A stretch of 64,000 nt of DNA from Nocardia aurantiaca (GCF_009708175.1 NZ_WMBB01000018.1:62001-126000), one strand, 5' to 3'. Shown: positions 1 through 9,251, counted from the stretch's first letter. The notes: generated from the sequence alone by a model not told the origin. Translations and numbers: made by a program.

Positions 1-1523
1 GAGGCGGATGCCGACGGGCGCGTGCGCACCGACTCGCCAGCCGGTGGGCTGCTGCCACGGATCGACCGGGGTGGCCGGCCAGTTGCGCAGCCACTGCTGG
101 GCGGCGGCGGCGATGAACTGCTCGTCGGTCACCGGTGCGGGCGAGAAGTCGACCGCGCGGCGGTCCAGCAGCCCGGTGTCGAGCCGCCCGGCGAGCACAT
201 CCGGGTCGGCGAGCAGGAAGCGCGCGAAGTCGGTATTGGTGCGCACGCCCAGGATCTGCGTGTCCCGCAGGGCCGCATCGAGTTTGGCGATGGCGGCGGC
301 GCGGTCGGCGGCGTGCGCGATGACCTTGGACAGCATCGGGTCGTAATCGGTGCCGACCACGGTGCCGGCGCGCAGGCCCGAATCCACCCGCACTCCGGGG
401 CTTTCCGGCTCGAACAGCGCGAGCACGGTGCCGCCGGTGGGCAGGAAGTCGCGGCCCGGGTCCTCGGCGTAGACGCGCGCCTCGATGGCGTGGCCGGTGA
501 GGCGGATGTCGTCCTGCGCCGCGGCCAGCTTCTGCCCGGCCGCGATGCGGACCTGGCACTCCACCAGATCGACGCCGGTGACCAGTTCGGTGACCGGGTG
601 CTCCACCTGGAGACGGGTGTTCATCTCCATGAAGAAGAACTCGTCCGGCTTGTCGGCGGAGACGATGAACTCGACCGTGCCCGCGCCGACGTAGTCCACG
701 CTGCGCGCGGTATTGCAGGCCGCCGCGCCGATCCGGGCGCGGGTCTGCGCGTCCAGCAGCGGCGAGGGGGCCTCCTCGATCACCTTCTGGTGCCGGCGCT
801 GCAGGCTGCACTCGCGTTCGCCCAGGTGCAGCACGTGGCCGAACTGATCGGCCAGGATCTGCACCTCGATGTGGCGGGGGCGGGTGACGAAGCGCTCCAG
901 GAACAGGGTGTCGTCGCCGAAGGCCGCACCGGCCTCGCGGCGGGCGCTGACCAGGGCGGCGGGCAGGTCGGCCGGATTCTCGACGCGCCGCATACCCTTG
1001 CCGCCGCCGCCCGCGGACGGCTTCACCAGCACCGGGTACCCGATCTCGGTCGCGGCGTCGATCAATTCCGCGTCGGTCAGGCCGGGCTTGGCGATGCCGG
1101 GTACCACCGGCACGCCGTAGGCGGCCACCGCGTTCTTGGCGGTGATCTTGTCGCCCATGACTTCGATGGCGCGGGCGGACGGGCCCAGGAACGCGATGCC
1201 CGCCGCCTCGAGCGCGGCCGCGAAGGCCGAATTCTCCGACAGGAAGCCGTATCCCGGGTGCACGGCCTGCGCGCCGGAGCGCACGGCGGCGGCGATCACC
1301 TTGTCGATGCTCAGGTAGGACTCGCGCGCGGAGGCGGGGCCGAGGCGAACCGCGGTATCGGCCTCGCGGACGTGGCGGGCGCCGGCGTCGGCGTCGCTGT
1401 AGACCGCGACCGATCGAATCCCCATGGCGCGCAGGGTGCGAATGACCCGCACCGCGATCTCGCCACGATTGGCGACCAGCACGGTGTCGAAGGCGACGGG
1501 GTGGGCTGTGTTCATCAAGGTCA

Positions 1524-1524
<1 letters not shown>
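1..1524 (-). CDS. accA1: Acyl-CoA carboxylase alpha subunit (biotin carboxylase), C-terminus cut by window edge
   Basis: Biotin-dependent acyl-CoA carboxylase alpha chain, which carboxylates biotin with ATP and bicarbonate. The partner beta subunit then transfers the carboxyl group to an acyl-CoA, here probably 3-methylcrotonyl-CoA in leucine breakdown. Reading the minus strand gives a start beginning MTLMNTAHPVAF and the biotin carboxylase N-domain motif VANRGEIAVR near residue 15. The glycine-rich ATP-grasp loop KPSAGGGGKGM lies near residue 167, and EMNTRLQVEHPVTE lies near residue 295. Only 508 residues are inside the window; the family is usually 650-670, so the end of the BC domain and the biotinyl (BCCP) domain lie beyond the left edge. 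The ATG at 1524 overlaps the TGA of the beta gene by one base (TGATG), so translation is probably coupled. A second in-frame ATG lies at 1515. The MCC assignment rests on the partner subunit. Confidence 0.9.
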
Positions 1525-3119
<1,595 letters not shown>

Positions 3120-3156
3120 TCGCTCCGCCTCCCCGCGCGGCCGACCCGGCCGTTCG

Positions 3157-3198
3157 GTTAGTCACCAATAACTGGAAAATAAGATAATCTTCACTAAC
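3157..3198. promoter_or_regulatory. Inverted repeats in the accD1/TetR divergent promoter
   Basis: The 112-bp gap between the carboxylase operon and the divergent TetR gene is locally AT-rich. It contains GTTAGT at 3157-3162 mirrored by ACTAAC at 3193-3198, and a perfect odd palindrome AAGATAATCTT at 3181-3191. These are good candidates for the operator of the neighbouring TetR protein acting on both promoters. The sites are seen directly; binding is inference. Confidence 0.5.
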
Positions 3199-3231
3199 TG
3201 AGTTGTCCAGCACCGACGCGAGGGAATCACG

Positions 3232-3822
3232 GTGAACAATGCGGAAACCGTCACGCTCACCCGTCGTGAGCAGCTCAAAGCCCAGCGCAGGCAGCAGCTG
3301 CTGGAGGCGGGGGCACGGCTCATCGCAGACCGCGGCTTCCTCGGCATGCGGCTCGACGACCTGGGCGCGGCGGCCGGGATCAGCGGGCCCGCGGTGTACC
3401 GGCACTTCCCCAACAAGGAGGCGCTGCTGGTCGAGTTGCTGGTCGGCATCAGTCAGCGGCTGCTGGACGGCGGCCGGGCCGTCGTCGAGGCGGCGCAGTC
3501 GCCGCGCGAGGCGCTGAGCAGGCTGGTGGACTTCCATCTCGACTTCGCGCTCGGCGAACCGGAACTCATCCGGATCCAGGATCGCGATCTGGAGAACCTG
3601 CCGGAGTCGGCGCGTCGTCAGGTGCGGCGCACACAGCGGCAGTACGTGGAGGTCTGGGTGGCCGTGCTGCGGGAACTACGTCCGGAGCTGCCGGAACAAG
3701 CCGCCCGCGTGCAGGCCCACGCCACCTTCGGTCTGATCAACTCCACGCCGCACAGCGCGCCGGCCAGCGCGACCCGGGCGCGGCCGGTGCTGCGGCGCAT
3801 GGCGCTCGCGGCCCTGGGGTGA
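3232..3822 (+). CDS. TetR-family transcriptional regulator of the acyl-CoA carboxylase operon
   Basis: TetR/AcrR repressor, 196 residues. The N-terminal helix-turn-helix is clear (residues about 15-60, ending in SGPAVYRHFPNKEALLVELL). The helical C-terminal domain would sense a ligand, plausibly an acyl-CoA given the neighbour. The start is GTG at 3232 with GAGGGA upstream. It is divergent from accD1-accA1 with inverted repeats between, so it most likely represses that operon and itself. Comparable TetR genes sit beside the leucine-degradation carboxylase genes of mycobacteria. The ligand is unknown. Confidence 0.85.
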   Translation: MNNAETVTLTRREQLKAQRRQQLLEAGARLIADRGFLGMRLDDLGAAAGISGPAVYRHFPNKEALLVELLVGISQRLLDGGRAVVEAAQSPREALSRLVDFHLDFALGEPELIRIQDRDLENLPESARRQVRRTQRQYVEVWVAVLRELRPELPEQAARVQAHATFGLINSTPHSAPASATRARPVLRRMALAALG

Positions 3823-3992
3823 CCGGGCCGAATTCCCGAGCCGGATGGACGTTCCGCGGTCACCCCGGCATAGTTGGTCGGGATCCATTGCGGTGCTGCG
3901 GATTCCGGCCAGAATCATGCCGGGAATGACGAGGAGGCCTTGGCCCGAGAACACGCTGGAATGGCGGGACGCCCTCGGACCGGCGCTCGAGG

Positions 3993-4754
3993 CTACTTCG
4001 TACCCGTGATCCGGGTCTGCGCCGCGGCCAGACGGGCGGCGAATTCCGGGGATTCGAGGGAGGCGAGCTGGGGCACCACCTCGGTGTTCACCGCCTCGGC
4101 GTGGGCGGCCAGCGCGCGCGTAGCGCGCATGGTGCGCTTGGTGGTGATGAGCAGCTCACGCGGGACTTCCGCGGTGGCAGCGGCGAATTCGACGGCGGCG
4201 GCCACCAGGGCCGCGTGGTCGCCGTCCACCACGCGGTGCACCAGACCGGCCTTCTCCGCCGCATGCGCGTCGAGGATCTCGCTGAACAGCGTCATGGCCG
4301 CCGCCTGCTGCGGGCCCACCGCGCGCTGCAGCATCCAGGTCATGCCGCCGCCCGGGTGGATTCCCAGGCGCAGGAAACGAGCGTCGAAGCGCGCCTTGGG
4401 ATTCGCGAAACGCAGGTCCGCGGCCAAGGCCAGGTTCAGACCCGCGCCGACGGCCGCGCCGCCGACCGCGGCGACCGTCGGCAGCTTGCAGCGCGCCACC
4501 GCCAGGAAGCCCTCGTAGATGGCCCGCAGGCCCTCCTCCCTGGCCTCGCCCAGCGCGGTCAGGTTCGCGCCCGCGCAGAAGGCCGGGGGCGTGCCGGTCA
4601 CCACCAGGGCATGTACCGACTCATCGGCCTCCGCGTCCGCCACCGCGTCCGCGAGATCGGCGGATAGGTCCAGCGTCAACGCATTCCGCTTGTCGGGGTC
4701 GTGCACCGTTACGAGCGCCACTGAGTTCAGGCGCTCCACTTTGATCTCCGCCAT
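3993..4754 (-). CDS. Enoyl-CoA hydratase/isomerase family protein, catalytic glutamates replaced
   Basis: Crotonase-fold protein of 253 residues. The oxyanion-hole segments are present: FCAGANLTALG near residue 60 and GGAAVGAGLNLALAAD near residue 105. Aligning by eye to rat crotonase, the position of Glu144 (in FGQPEILIG) is Phe here (FDARFLRLG). The position of Glu164 (in AMEMVLTG) is Ala. A classical hydratase needs both, so the protein probably catalyses another crotonase-type reaction such as isomerisation or thioester handling, or is a non-hydratase paralogue. It is convergent with the TetR gene on its left. The adjacent SRPBCC gene on its right is co-directional after a 21-bp gap, so the two may be co-transcribed. 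Confidence 0.85.
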   Translation of the reverse strand: MAEIKVERLNSVALVTVHDPDKRNALTLDLSADLADAVADAEADESVHALVVTGTPPAFCAGANLTALGEAREEGLRAIYEGFLAVARCKLPTVAAVGGAAVGAGLNLALAADLRFANPKARFDARFLRLGIHPGGGMTWMLQRAVGPQQAAAMTLFSEILDAHAAEKAGLVHRVVDGDHAALVAAAVEFAAATAEVPRELLITTKRTMRATRALAAHAEAVNTEVVPQLASLESPEFAARLAAAQTRITGTK

Positions 4755-4775
4755 GGCCCCAGATGGTAACCGGCG

Positions 4776-5219
4776 TCACCGGCCGCGCAGTTCGCGCTCC
4801 GCGGTTCGCAGCACCATGACGAAGCCGCCGTGCACCACCGGCAGGAAGATGCGCGTCCACAACGGCGCGAGCAGGGGCGCGGCGATCTCGAAGGTGGACG
4901 ACCAGTGCACCCGGGTGCCGGCCGCGACCGGCTCACAGGTGATGAAGCCCTCCTGATGCCGCAGGGGCGGAACGGAATTCAGCAATCGGTAGCGCATGAG
5001 CCGGGGCGGATCGTATTCCACGATCTCCTCGGTGAGCCGCAGCAGCGGGGTCACCACCAGGCGGACCGCGCCCGCGCCATTGCCCGCGGTATCGCCGGGG
5101 CGCACCAGCGTGACACGGCGGACCAGCGGCACCCGTTGATAATTGGCGACATCGGTGAGCCAGTCGAAGACATCGGGCTGCGGTGCCGCGATGGTGCGTT
5201 CGACGTCAACCGTACGCAT
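4776..5219 (-). CDS. SRPBCC (START-like) family protein
   Basis: A 147-residue polyketide cyclase/START-like protein of the SRPBCC superfamily, a hydrophobic ligand-binding cavity fold. The N-terminal strand VERTIAAPQPDVFDWLTDVANY and the C-terminal helix with APLWTRIFLPVVHGGF are typical. The start ATG at 5219 has GGAG six bases upstream. It is probably transcribed with the crotonase gene 21 bp downstream and is divergent from the double TetR regulator. The ligand cannot be told from sequence. Confidence 0.8.
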   Translation of the reverse strand: MRTVDVERTIAAPQPDVFDWLTDVANYQRVPLVRRVTLVRPGDTAGNGAGAVRLVVTPLLRLTEEIVEYDPPRLMRYRLLNSVPPLRHQEGFITCEPVAAGTRVHWSSTFEIAAPLLAPLWTRIFLPVVHGGFVMVLRTAERELRGR

Positions 5220-5314
5220 GCCGGCTCCGTTCTGATGGACGCGGATCCTTCGTTCAGCCTATGAGATCGGCGGCGCGGCGTCGACGGAAATGCCTGGTGA
5301 CTACCATTGCGACT

Positions 5315-6535
5315 ATGACCGTCGAGGACCAGCCGCAGCGCGTGATCCGCCGCCGCCCGAAGAACCGGCGCGCCCAGATCGCCGCCACCTCGGCCGCCGC
5401 CTTCGGCTCGCTCGGCTATCACGGCGTCAGCATGGAGGACATCGCGGCCCGGCTCGGCATCTCCTCGGCCGCACTGTATCGCCACTATCCGAGCAAGTAC
5501 GCGCTCTTCCGCGAGGAATTGCTACGGCTGGCGCGGCTGACCGCGGAATCGGCCACCCCGCCGGACGAATCCGAGGTCCTGTCCCCGCGCGAGCGGCTGG
5601 ACCGGGTGCTGGACCGGATGATTGCCGAGACCATCGCCAATCGCTCGACCGTCACGCTGGTGCGCTGGGAGCGCCGCTACCTCGACGACACCGATCGGCG
5701 GACGCTGGAGGAGCAATTCACCTCGGCGCTGACCACGCTGCGCGCGCTCATCGCCGACGTCCGGCCCGAACTCGACGGCCACGATCGCGCGGTGCGGGCG
5801 GTATCGCTGCTCAGCGTGATCTCCAGCATCGGCGACCATCACGCCACCCTGCCCGCGAAATCGCTGGCCGCCCTGCTGCATTCGGCTTGCGATGCCATCA
5901 TCGCGACCGATCTGCCGCCGGAGAGCACCGCCGCGGCCGCGCCGCGGGCGGCCGAGATCCCGCAGAGTTTCAAGCATGAGCTGCTGCTCGAGAAGGCCGT
6001 GAAGCTGTTCCACGCGCGCGGCTACCCCAATGTGAGCGTGGAGGACATCGCCGCGGCGGCGGACCTGTCGGCGGCCTCGGCGGTGTACCGGTACTACCGC
6101 AGCAAGGGCGATCTGCTGGCCGCCGCGTTCCGCCGGGCGGCGGATCGGGTGTCGGGGGCGATCGGGCCGGCGGTGGCGTCCTCGTCCAGTCCGGCCGAGG
6201 CACTGAGCAAACTGGTCGACCTGTACGTTGCGGGTTCCTTCGCCGAGCGCGAGCTGACCTTCGTCTACTACGCGGAATTCGGCCACGTCTCAGCCGAGGA
6301 GCGCACCGTGCTGCGCAATGTGCAGCGGCTCATCGTGGCCGAGTGGGTACGGCTGCTGGTGGCCGTGCGCCCGGAACTGTCCGAGGGCGAGGCACGCATC
6401 CTGGTGCAGGCCGCCTTCGGCCTGGTGGTGGATCTGGGCCGGGAGTTCGGCGGACATCCGTCGATCTGCTCGCAGCCCAGAGTGATCCGCCTGATGGAGG
6501 CCACCCTCTTCGGAGCCGGAACGCCGGGGTCCTGA
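5315..6535 (+). CDS. Tandem (double) TetR-family transcriptional regulator
   Basis: A 406-residue protein with two complete TetR units in one chain. The first HTH spans about residues 12-62 (VSMEDIAARLGISSAALYRHYPSK). The second spans about 219-275 (VSVEDIAAAADLSAASAVYRYYRSK). Each is followed by its own helical sensor domain. Single TetR proteins are about 200 residues and act as dimers, so this chain resembles a covalent dimer. Starts at GTG 5297 or ATG 5315 are both possible; I prefer the ATG because the conserved part begins shortly after it. The open frame extends further upstream into the divergent SRPBCC gene, which is unlikely to be translated. It is divergent from the SRPBCC/crotonase pair and may control it. 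Confidence 0.85.
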   Translation: MTVEDQPQRVIRRRPKNRRAQIAATSAAAFGSLGYHGVSMEDIAARLGISSAALYRHYPSKYALFREELLRLARLTAESATPPDESEVLSPRERLDRVLDRMIAETIANRSTVTLVRWERRYLDDTDRRTLEEQFTSALTTLRALIADVRPELDGHDRAVRAVSLLSVISSIGDHHATLPAKSLAALLHSACDAIIATDLPPESTAAAAPRAAEIPQSFKHELLLEKAVKLFHARGYPNVSVEDIAAAADLSAASAVYRYYRSKGDLLAAAFRRAADRVSGAIGPAVASSSSPAEALSKLVDLYVAGSFAERELTFVYYAEFGHVSAEERTVLRNVQRLIVAEWVRLLVAVRPELSEGEARILVQAAFGLVVDLGREFGGHPSICSQPRVIRLMEATLFGAGTPGS

Positions 6536-6538
6536 CGG

Positions 6539-6886
6539 CTAGCCGGTCAGTGTCGTCAGCGGCGTGAACGGCGCGTAGTCGCGCACGTGCCCCTTGTCCC
6601 AGTCCCACAGCGAGATCGGATCGACGGCCACGCCGTTCTGCAGGATGAGCCGCCAACCACCGTCCTCCCGCTGCCAGATATCTCCATCGCGGTCCCAATA
6701 GAGGCCGATGCTGCGCGGTTCGACCGTGTCACTCCGACTCATGGCCTCCCTCTCATAGCTACCCGTGAGCGATTGCATGACCTCGGGCGGCCGGGCGCCG
6801 GCGCGCATGATCGCGACGAGCACGGCCTCATAGCCCTCGCTCCTGCTCACAACTGTCACCATTGGTGATCCCTGAGTAGCGGTCAT
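6539..6886 (-). CDS. Hypothetical protein
   Basis: Small protein of 115 residues, or 107 if ATG 6862 is used. I do not recognise a family. The C-terminal half is rich in Trp, Asp and Gly (IGLYWDRDGDIWQREDGGWRL), resembling short beta-rich proteins common in nocardiae. There are no membrane segments and no signal peptide. It is convergent with the double TetR gene, with a 3-bp gap between stop codons. Codon use fits the genome. Confidence 0.6.
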   Translation of the reverse strand: MTATQGSPMVTVVSRSEGYEAVLVAIMRAGARPPEVMQSLTGSYEREAMSRSDTVEPRSIGLYWDRDGDIWQREDGGWRLILQNGVAVDPISLWDWDKGHVRDYAPFTPLTTLTG

Positions 6887-7451
6887 ACCGAAAAGTATTC
6901 GTCGCTACGCTTCCGGGACTCTTTCGCGGTAATTGGGGCTCTTCTGAGCAAATATATTTGCCAAACATTCGCCTACATCGCAAGACGCGCTCGCGAGTCG
7001 AATTCGTTCACCGGTTTCCTCCGACTGTGGCCGCCACGCGGTGGACTAATTGCTCCCCTGTGGTCGAACCGCGGATTCACGTACCCGGCCCGATCCGACT
7101 CAGCATCGAAGGATCACCGATCCGCGCCTCACGACCGCAAAATGCGGACCGCGGTGGAACTGGAACTCAATCGGCCCACCGAGGTCGCCATCGAACTGCG
7201 CACCCTCGTCGACGAACACCCGGAGCGCGTGCAAATCGCCGGCCTGCCGGCCACCGCGCAATACCGCGCCGGACAACCGGCCCGGGCGCATTACGCGTGT
7301 TCCGCTGCGTGATGGATCTGCGCGAGGCCCACCGGCAGGCGGAGTCGGCGCACACCGGTCGATACACATCGAGCCGCAGGGCGGCACCACGCCCGGGGCA
7401 CCGGTATCGTGCTGTGCGCGTGCGGTTTCGCGCATACGAGAATCGTCGCGG
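6887..7451. other. Intergenic region without a convincing gene
   Basis: This 565-bp stretch lies upstream of the minus-strand hypothetical gene and beyond the stop of the TetR at 7452. Its left part is AT-rich and holds a 14-bp perfect palindrome (6948-6961). A 56-codon frame at 7142-7312 (MRTAVELELNRPTEVAIELR at its start) has plausible composition but no ribosome site and no recognised relatives; it could be a gene remnant. Longer open frames here run antisense into the next TetR gene and look like GC-driven shadows. Confidence 0.4.
6948..6961. promoter_or_regulatory. Perfect AT-rich palindrome GCAAATATATTTGC
   Basis: A 14-bp perfect palindrome in a GC-rich genome, 62 bp upstream of the minus-strand hypothetical gene at 6539-6886. 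It may be an operator or promoter element. No matching regulator is evident. Confidence 0.35.
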
Positions 7452-8117
7452 TCACTCCTGGCAACTCAGTCCGGCGGCCGCCGCGAAGCCGTGGATCAGA
7501 GCGGCGACGGCGAACTCGAAGCGGGTGTGGTCGTCGGTGCCGGCGCCCGTACGCGCCGCCTCGAGGATGAGCGGGAATTCGTTCGGCTCCAAGGCTTTCA
7601 GGAACTCGACCGAACCGGGGCCCCCCGCCTCGTTGACGGGGGCCGTACGGGCTTCCGAATTGGCGTGTGCCACCACGAAAAGGGTGAGGGAGTTCAGGGC
7701 GTCGAGGGCGGGGCCCAGACCGAAACCGGCCTCCACCAACAGTTTCAGGCCGCGTTCGGCGGTGCGCAGGGTCGCGGGGGTGACCGCGACCCGGGTCGCG
7801 AGCAGCGGCAGCGCACCGGGATGAGCCAGCAGTGCCGCGCGCAGGGCGCGGGCGTAGTCGGTGAGGGCCTTGTGCCAAGGGCCGTCGGTGAATCCGGCGT
7901 CGGCCCTGGACATGACGCGCTCGACCATGCCGTCGAGGAGCGCGTCCTTGTTCGGCAGGTAGTGGTACAGGGTCATGGCCTCCACACCCAGCTCACCGCC
8001 GAGCTTGCGCATGGACAGTGCGGCGAGGCCATCCCGATCGGCGATGGCCAGGGCGGCGTCGAGCACCCGCTCGCGTGAAATGCCCGCTCGTTCGGCTCTG
8101 GTGCGCTTGGCGGCCAT
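7452..8117 (-). CDS. TetR-family transcriptional regulator (tetracycline-repressor-like C-terminus)
   Basis: A 221-residue TetR repressor. The HTH is at about residues 10-60 (LSMRKLGGELGVEAMTLYHYLPNKDALLDGM), and the following all-helical domain is of the TetR_C class. I chose ATG 8117 because GGGAGG precedes it at proper spacing; the open frame extends eight codons further upstream without a ribosome site. It is divergent from a SnoaL-like gene. Two near-identical odd palindromes built on CTTACGnCGTAAG lie between the genes, one directly upstream of each start, so the protein very probably represses both. Confidence 0.87.
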   Translation of the reverse strand: MAAKRTRAERAGISRERVLDAALAIADRDGLAALSMRKLGGELGVEAMTLYHYLPNKDALLDGMVERVMSRADAGFTDGPWHKALTDYARALRAALLAHPGALPLLATRVAVTPATLRTAERGLKLLVEAGFGLGPALDALNSLTLFVVAHANSEARTAPVNEAGGPGSVEFLKALEPNEFPLILEAARTGAGTDDHTRFEFAVAALIHGFAAAAGLSCQE

Positions 8118-8140
8118 GGGTTTTCCTCCCAGGATTGACA

Positions 8141-8159
8141 ACTCTTACGTCGTAAGTGA
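8141..8159. promoter_or_regulatory. Operator 1 of the TetR/SnoaL-like pair
   Basis: ACTCTTACGTCGTAAGTGA has a perfect 13-bp core palindrome CTTACGTCGTAAG centred at 8150. It lies 24 bp upstream of the TetR start codon. It shares its left half with operator 2, whose centre is 38 bp away. Confidence 0.7.
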
Positions 8160-8178
8160 ACGATAGTCCACGGCACGA

Positions 8179-8197
8179 ACTCTTACGACGTAAGAGT
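8179..8197. promoter_or_regulatory. Operator 2 of the TetR/SnoaL-like pair
   Basis: ACTCTTACGACGTAAGAGT is a perfect 19-bp inverted repeat (9+1+9) centred at 8188. It lies just upstream of the ribosome site of the SnoaL-like gene and should block its transcription when occupied. Confidence 0.75.
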
Positions 8198-8218
8198 GAT
8201 CGGAAAGGGAGAAACCTC

Positions 8219-8677
8219 GTGAACACCACCGCCATCGCCGACAACAAGGCCGTCATCACCGCGTTCATCGACGCGCTCAACCACGGCCTGGAAGGGGGCA
8301 CCGAGTGGGTGCGATACCTGTCCCCCCAGGTGATCGATCACAACAAGGTGATCTTCGGCGAGGAGGACGCGCCGGGTGCGGCCATCGAAGGCTTCCGTCA
8401 GCAGCTCGCGGCCTTCAGCGCGACCGACGAGGCGGAGAGCGGAATCCTGGTGCGGGAGCTGATCGGTGAGGACGACCGGATCGTGGCCCGGCTGCGCGTG
8501 ATCGGCCGCCACACCGGCGCGCACGCCCGCATGCCCGAGCCGACCGGGCGCACCTGCGATGTCGAGCAGATCTGGATCTTCACCCTGACCGACTCGCGCA
8601 TCAGCGAGATCCGCGCGGTCAGCGACCGGCTGGGCATGTTTCTGCAGCTGGGATGGGACTGGCCGACCGTCGACTGA
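8219..8677 (+). CDS. SnoaL-like / NTF2-like ester cyclase family protein
   Basis: A 152-residue protein of the SnoaL-like (NTF2-fold) cyclase superfamily. The opening helix NKAVITAFIDALNHGLEGGTEWV, the VIDHNK segment and the closing strand pattern DVEQIWIFTLTDSRISEIRAVSDRLGMFLQLG are typical. The start is GTG 8219, preceded by GGAAAGGGAG; the frame is open 21 codons further upstream but that part covers operator 2. Most relatives of this type are of unproven function and many are controlled by a divergent TetR gene, as here. It probably binds or converts a small hydrophobic compound that is also the TetR inducer. Confidence 0.82.
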   Translation: MNTTAIADNKAVITAFIDALNHGLEGGTEWVRYLSPQVIDHNKVIFGEEDAPGAAIEGFRQQLAAFSATDEAESGILVRELIGEDDRIVARLRVIGRHTGAHARMPEPTGRTCDVEQIWIFTLTDSRISEIRAVSDRLGMFLQLGWDWPTVD

Positions 8678-8692
8678 GCGACGGTCGGCCAG
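8659..8692 (+). terminator. Terminator hairpin overlapping the SnoaL-like stop codon
   Basis: A 14-bp perfect stem (CTGGCCGACCGTCG, mirrored at 8679-8692) with a 6-base loop. The stop codon (8675-8677) lies in the loop. There is no T-tract, as is usual in high-GC actinobacteria. Confidence 0.7.
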
Positions 8693-8708
8693 CCGCCGCG
8701 GGCCCGGA

Positions 8709-8733
8709 CCGCCAGGACCAAAAGTCCTGGCGG
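8709..8733. terminator. Second terminator hairpin, facing the NRPS locus
   Basis: Perfect 10-bp stem CCGCCAGGAC / GTCCTGGCGG with loop CAAAA. It lies 24 bp beyond the last mini-ORF of the NRPS locus. It is well placed to end the minus-strand transcript and could work in both directions. Confidence 0.65.
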
Positions 8734-8756
8734 CCTTCACACCTCGATTACCGCTG

Positions 8757-8846
8757 TCACCACGGCGGGAGGGTATAGGAGGAACCGGTGCCCAGCGCCT
8801 TGGCCAACGTGGCGAACAGGTCGTTAATTGCGCTGCCGCTGAACAT
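8757..8846 (-). CDS. Mini-protein B (29 residues) downstream of mbtH
   Basis: Tiny ORF beginning MFSGSAINDLFATL and ending YTLPPW. AGGAG stands seven bases upstream of the ATG. It has one amphipathic/hydrophobic stretch and no signal peptide. Its stretch from SAINDLFATL to GSS aligns without gaps to that of mini-protein C upstream (SGFTDLLLAF to GSS) at 19 positions with 7 identities. Mini-protein A shows the same layout: a hydrophobic helix, then a G-S-S/T turn, then YT. It is the last gene before a hairpin terminator. I do not recognise a family. Short length makes the call uncertain, but three similar ORFs with ribosome sites in a row support expression. Confidence 0.55.
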   Translation of the reverse strand: MFSGSAINDLFATLAKALGTGSSYTLPPW

Positions 8847-8855
8847 ACGGGACTC

Positions 8856-8951
8856 CTAGCCCTGGGTGATCGAAGTCGAAGAGCCCGAGGTGACCAGGTG
8901 GGCAAAGGCCAACAGGAGGTCGGTAAAACCGCTTCCGGTGTAGATGGGCAT
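8856..8951 (-). CDS. Mini-protein C (31 residues) downstream of mbtH
   Basis: Tiny ORF, residues 1-14 MPIYTGSGFTDLLL, ending GSSTSITQG. GAAAGG lies seven bases upstream of the ATG. A hydrophobic stretch of about 12 residues is followed by a Ser/Thr/Gly-rich tail. It resembles mini-protein B in length, order and sequence, and the two stop/start codons are only 9 bp apart, so they look like a recent tandem duplication. There are no cysteines and no charge cluster. Function unknown. Confidence 0.55.
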   Translation of the reverse strand: MPIYTGSGFTDLLLAFAHLVTSGSSTSITQG

Positions 8952-8988
8952 TGCGAATCCTTTCGAACTAATGGTTGTGCTGCGCGAA

Positions 8989-9132
8989 TTACTTCGCGAT
9001 GTCGCCCTTGAGCTTCGGCTTCTTGGGGGTGTAGCTCGCGGTGGAGCCGGCGCCGAGGAACGTCAGCACCTGGGTGATGATGGCACCGATGTCGACAGTG
9101 GTGCCGCCGGACGTGGGAGGAGTGGTGGTCAT
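8989..9132 (-). CDS. Mini-protein A (47 residues) downstream of mbtH
   Basis: A 47-residue ORF with an N-terminal Thr/Pro/Gly-rich segment, a hydrophobic helix (VDIGAIITQVLTFLGAG) and a basic tail (SYTPKKPKLKGDIAK). The ribosome site AAAGGGA lies shortly before the ATG at 9132. It sits 119 bp after mbtH on the same strand and is followed by mini-proteins C and B, to which its helix-GS-YT part is related. One membrane-active helix with a cationic tail fits a small secreted or membrane peptide. Leaderless tiny porin proteins such as PorA/PorH of corynebacteria are an analogy in size and layout only. I know of no described family that matches. Confidence 0.6.
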   Translation of the reverse strand: MTTTPPTSGGTTVDIGAIITQVLTFLGAGSTASYTPKKPKLKGDIAK

Positions 9133-9251
9133 GTTTTTTCCCTTTCTTTCACGACGCGGACAGACCCCCTCGATTTCTGGTTTTTCTCGGGACCGCCGCA
9201 CGGGGCCGAGATGACCCCGGGTCTTGGATGCGGAACTGATGTGCCGCAGAA

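Noticed and set aside
6958..7824. 288-codon plus-strand frame
   Set aside because: It has no ribosome site and basic, unstructured composition, and its second half is antisense to a clear TetR gene.
8757..9132. Mini-ORFs as a leader peptide or attenuator
   Set aside because: They lie downstream of the synthetases and mbtH, not upstream, and show no runs of one amino acid or antiterminator structures.
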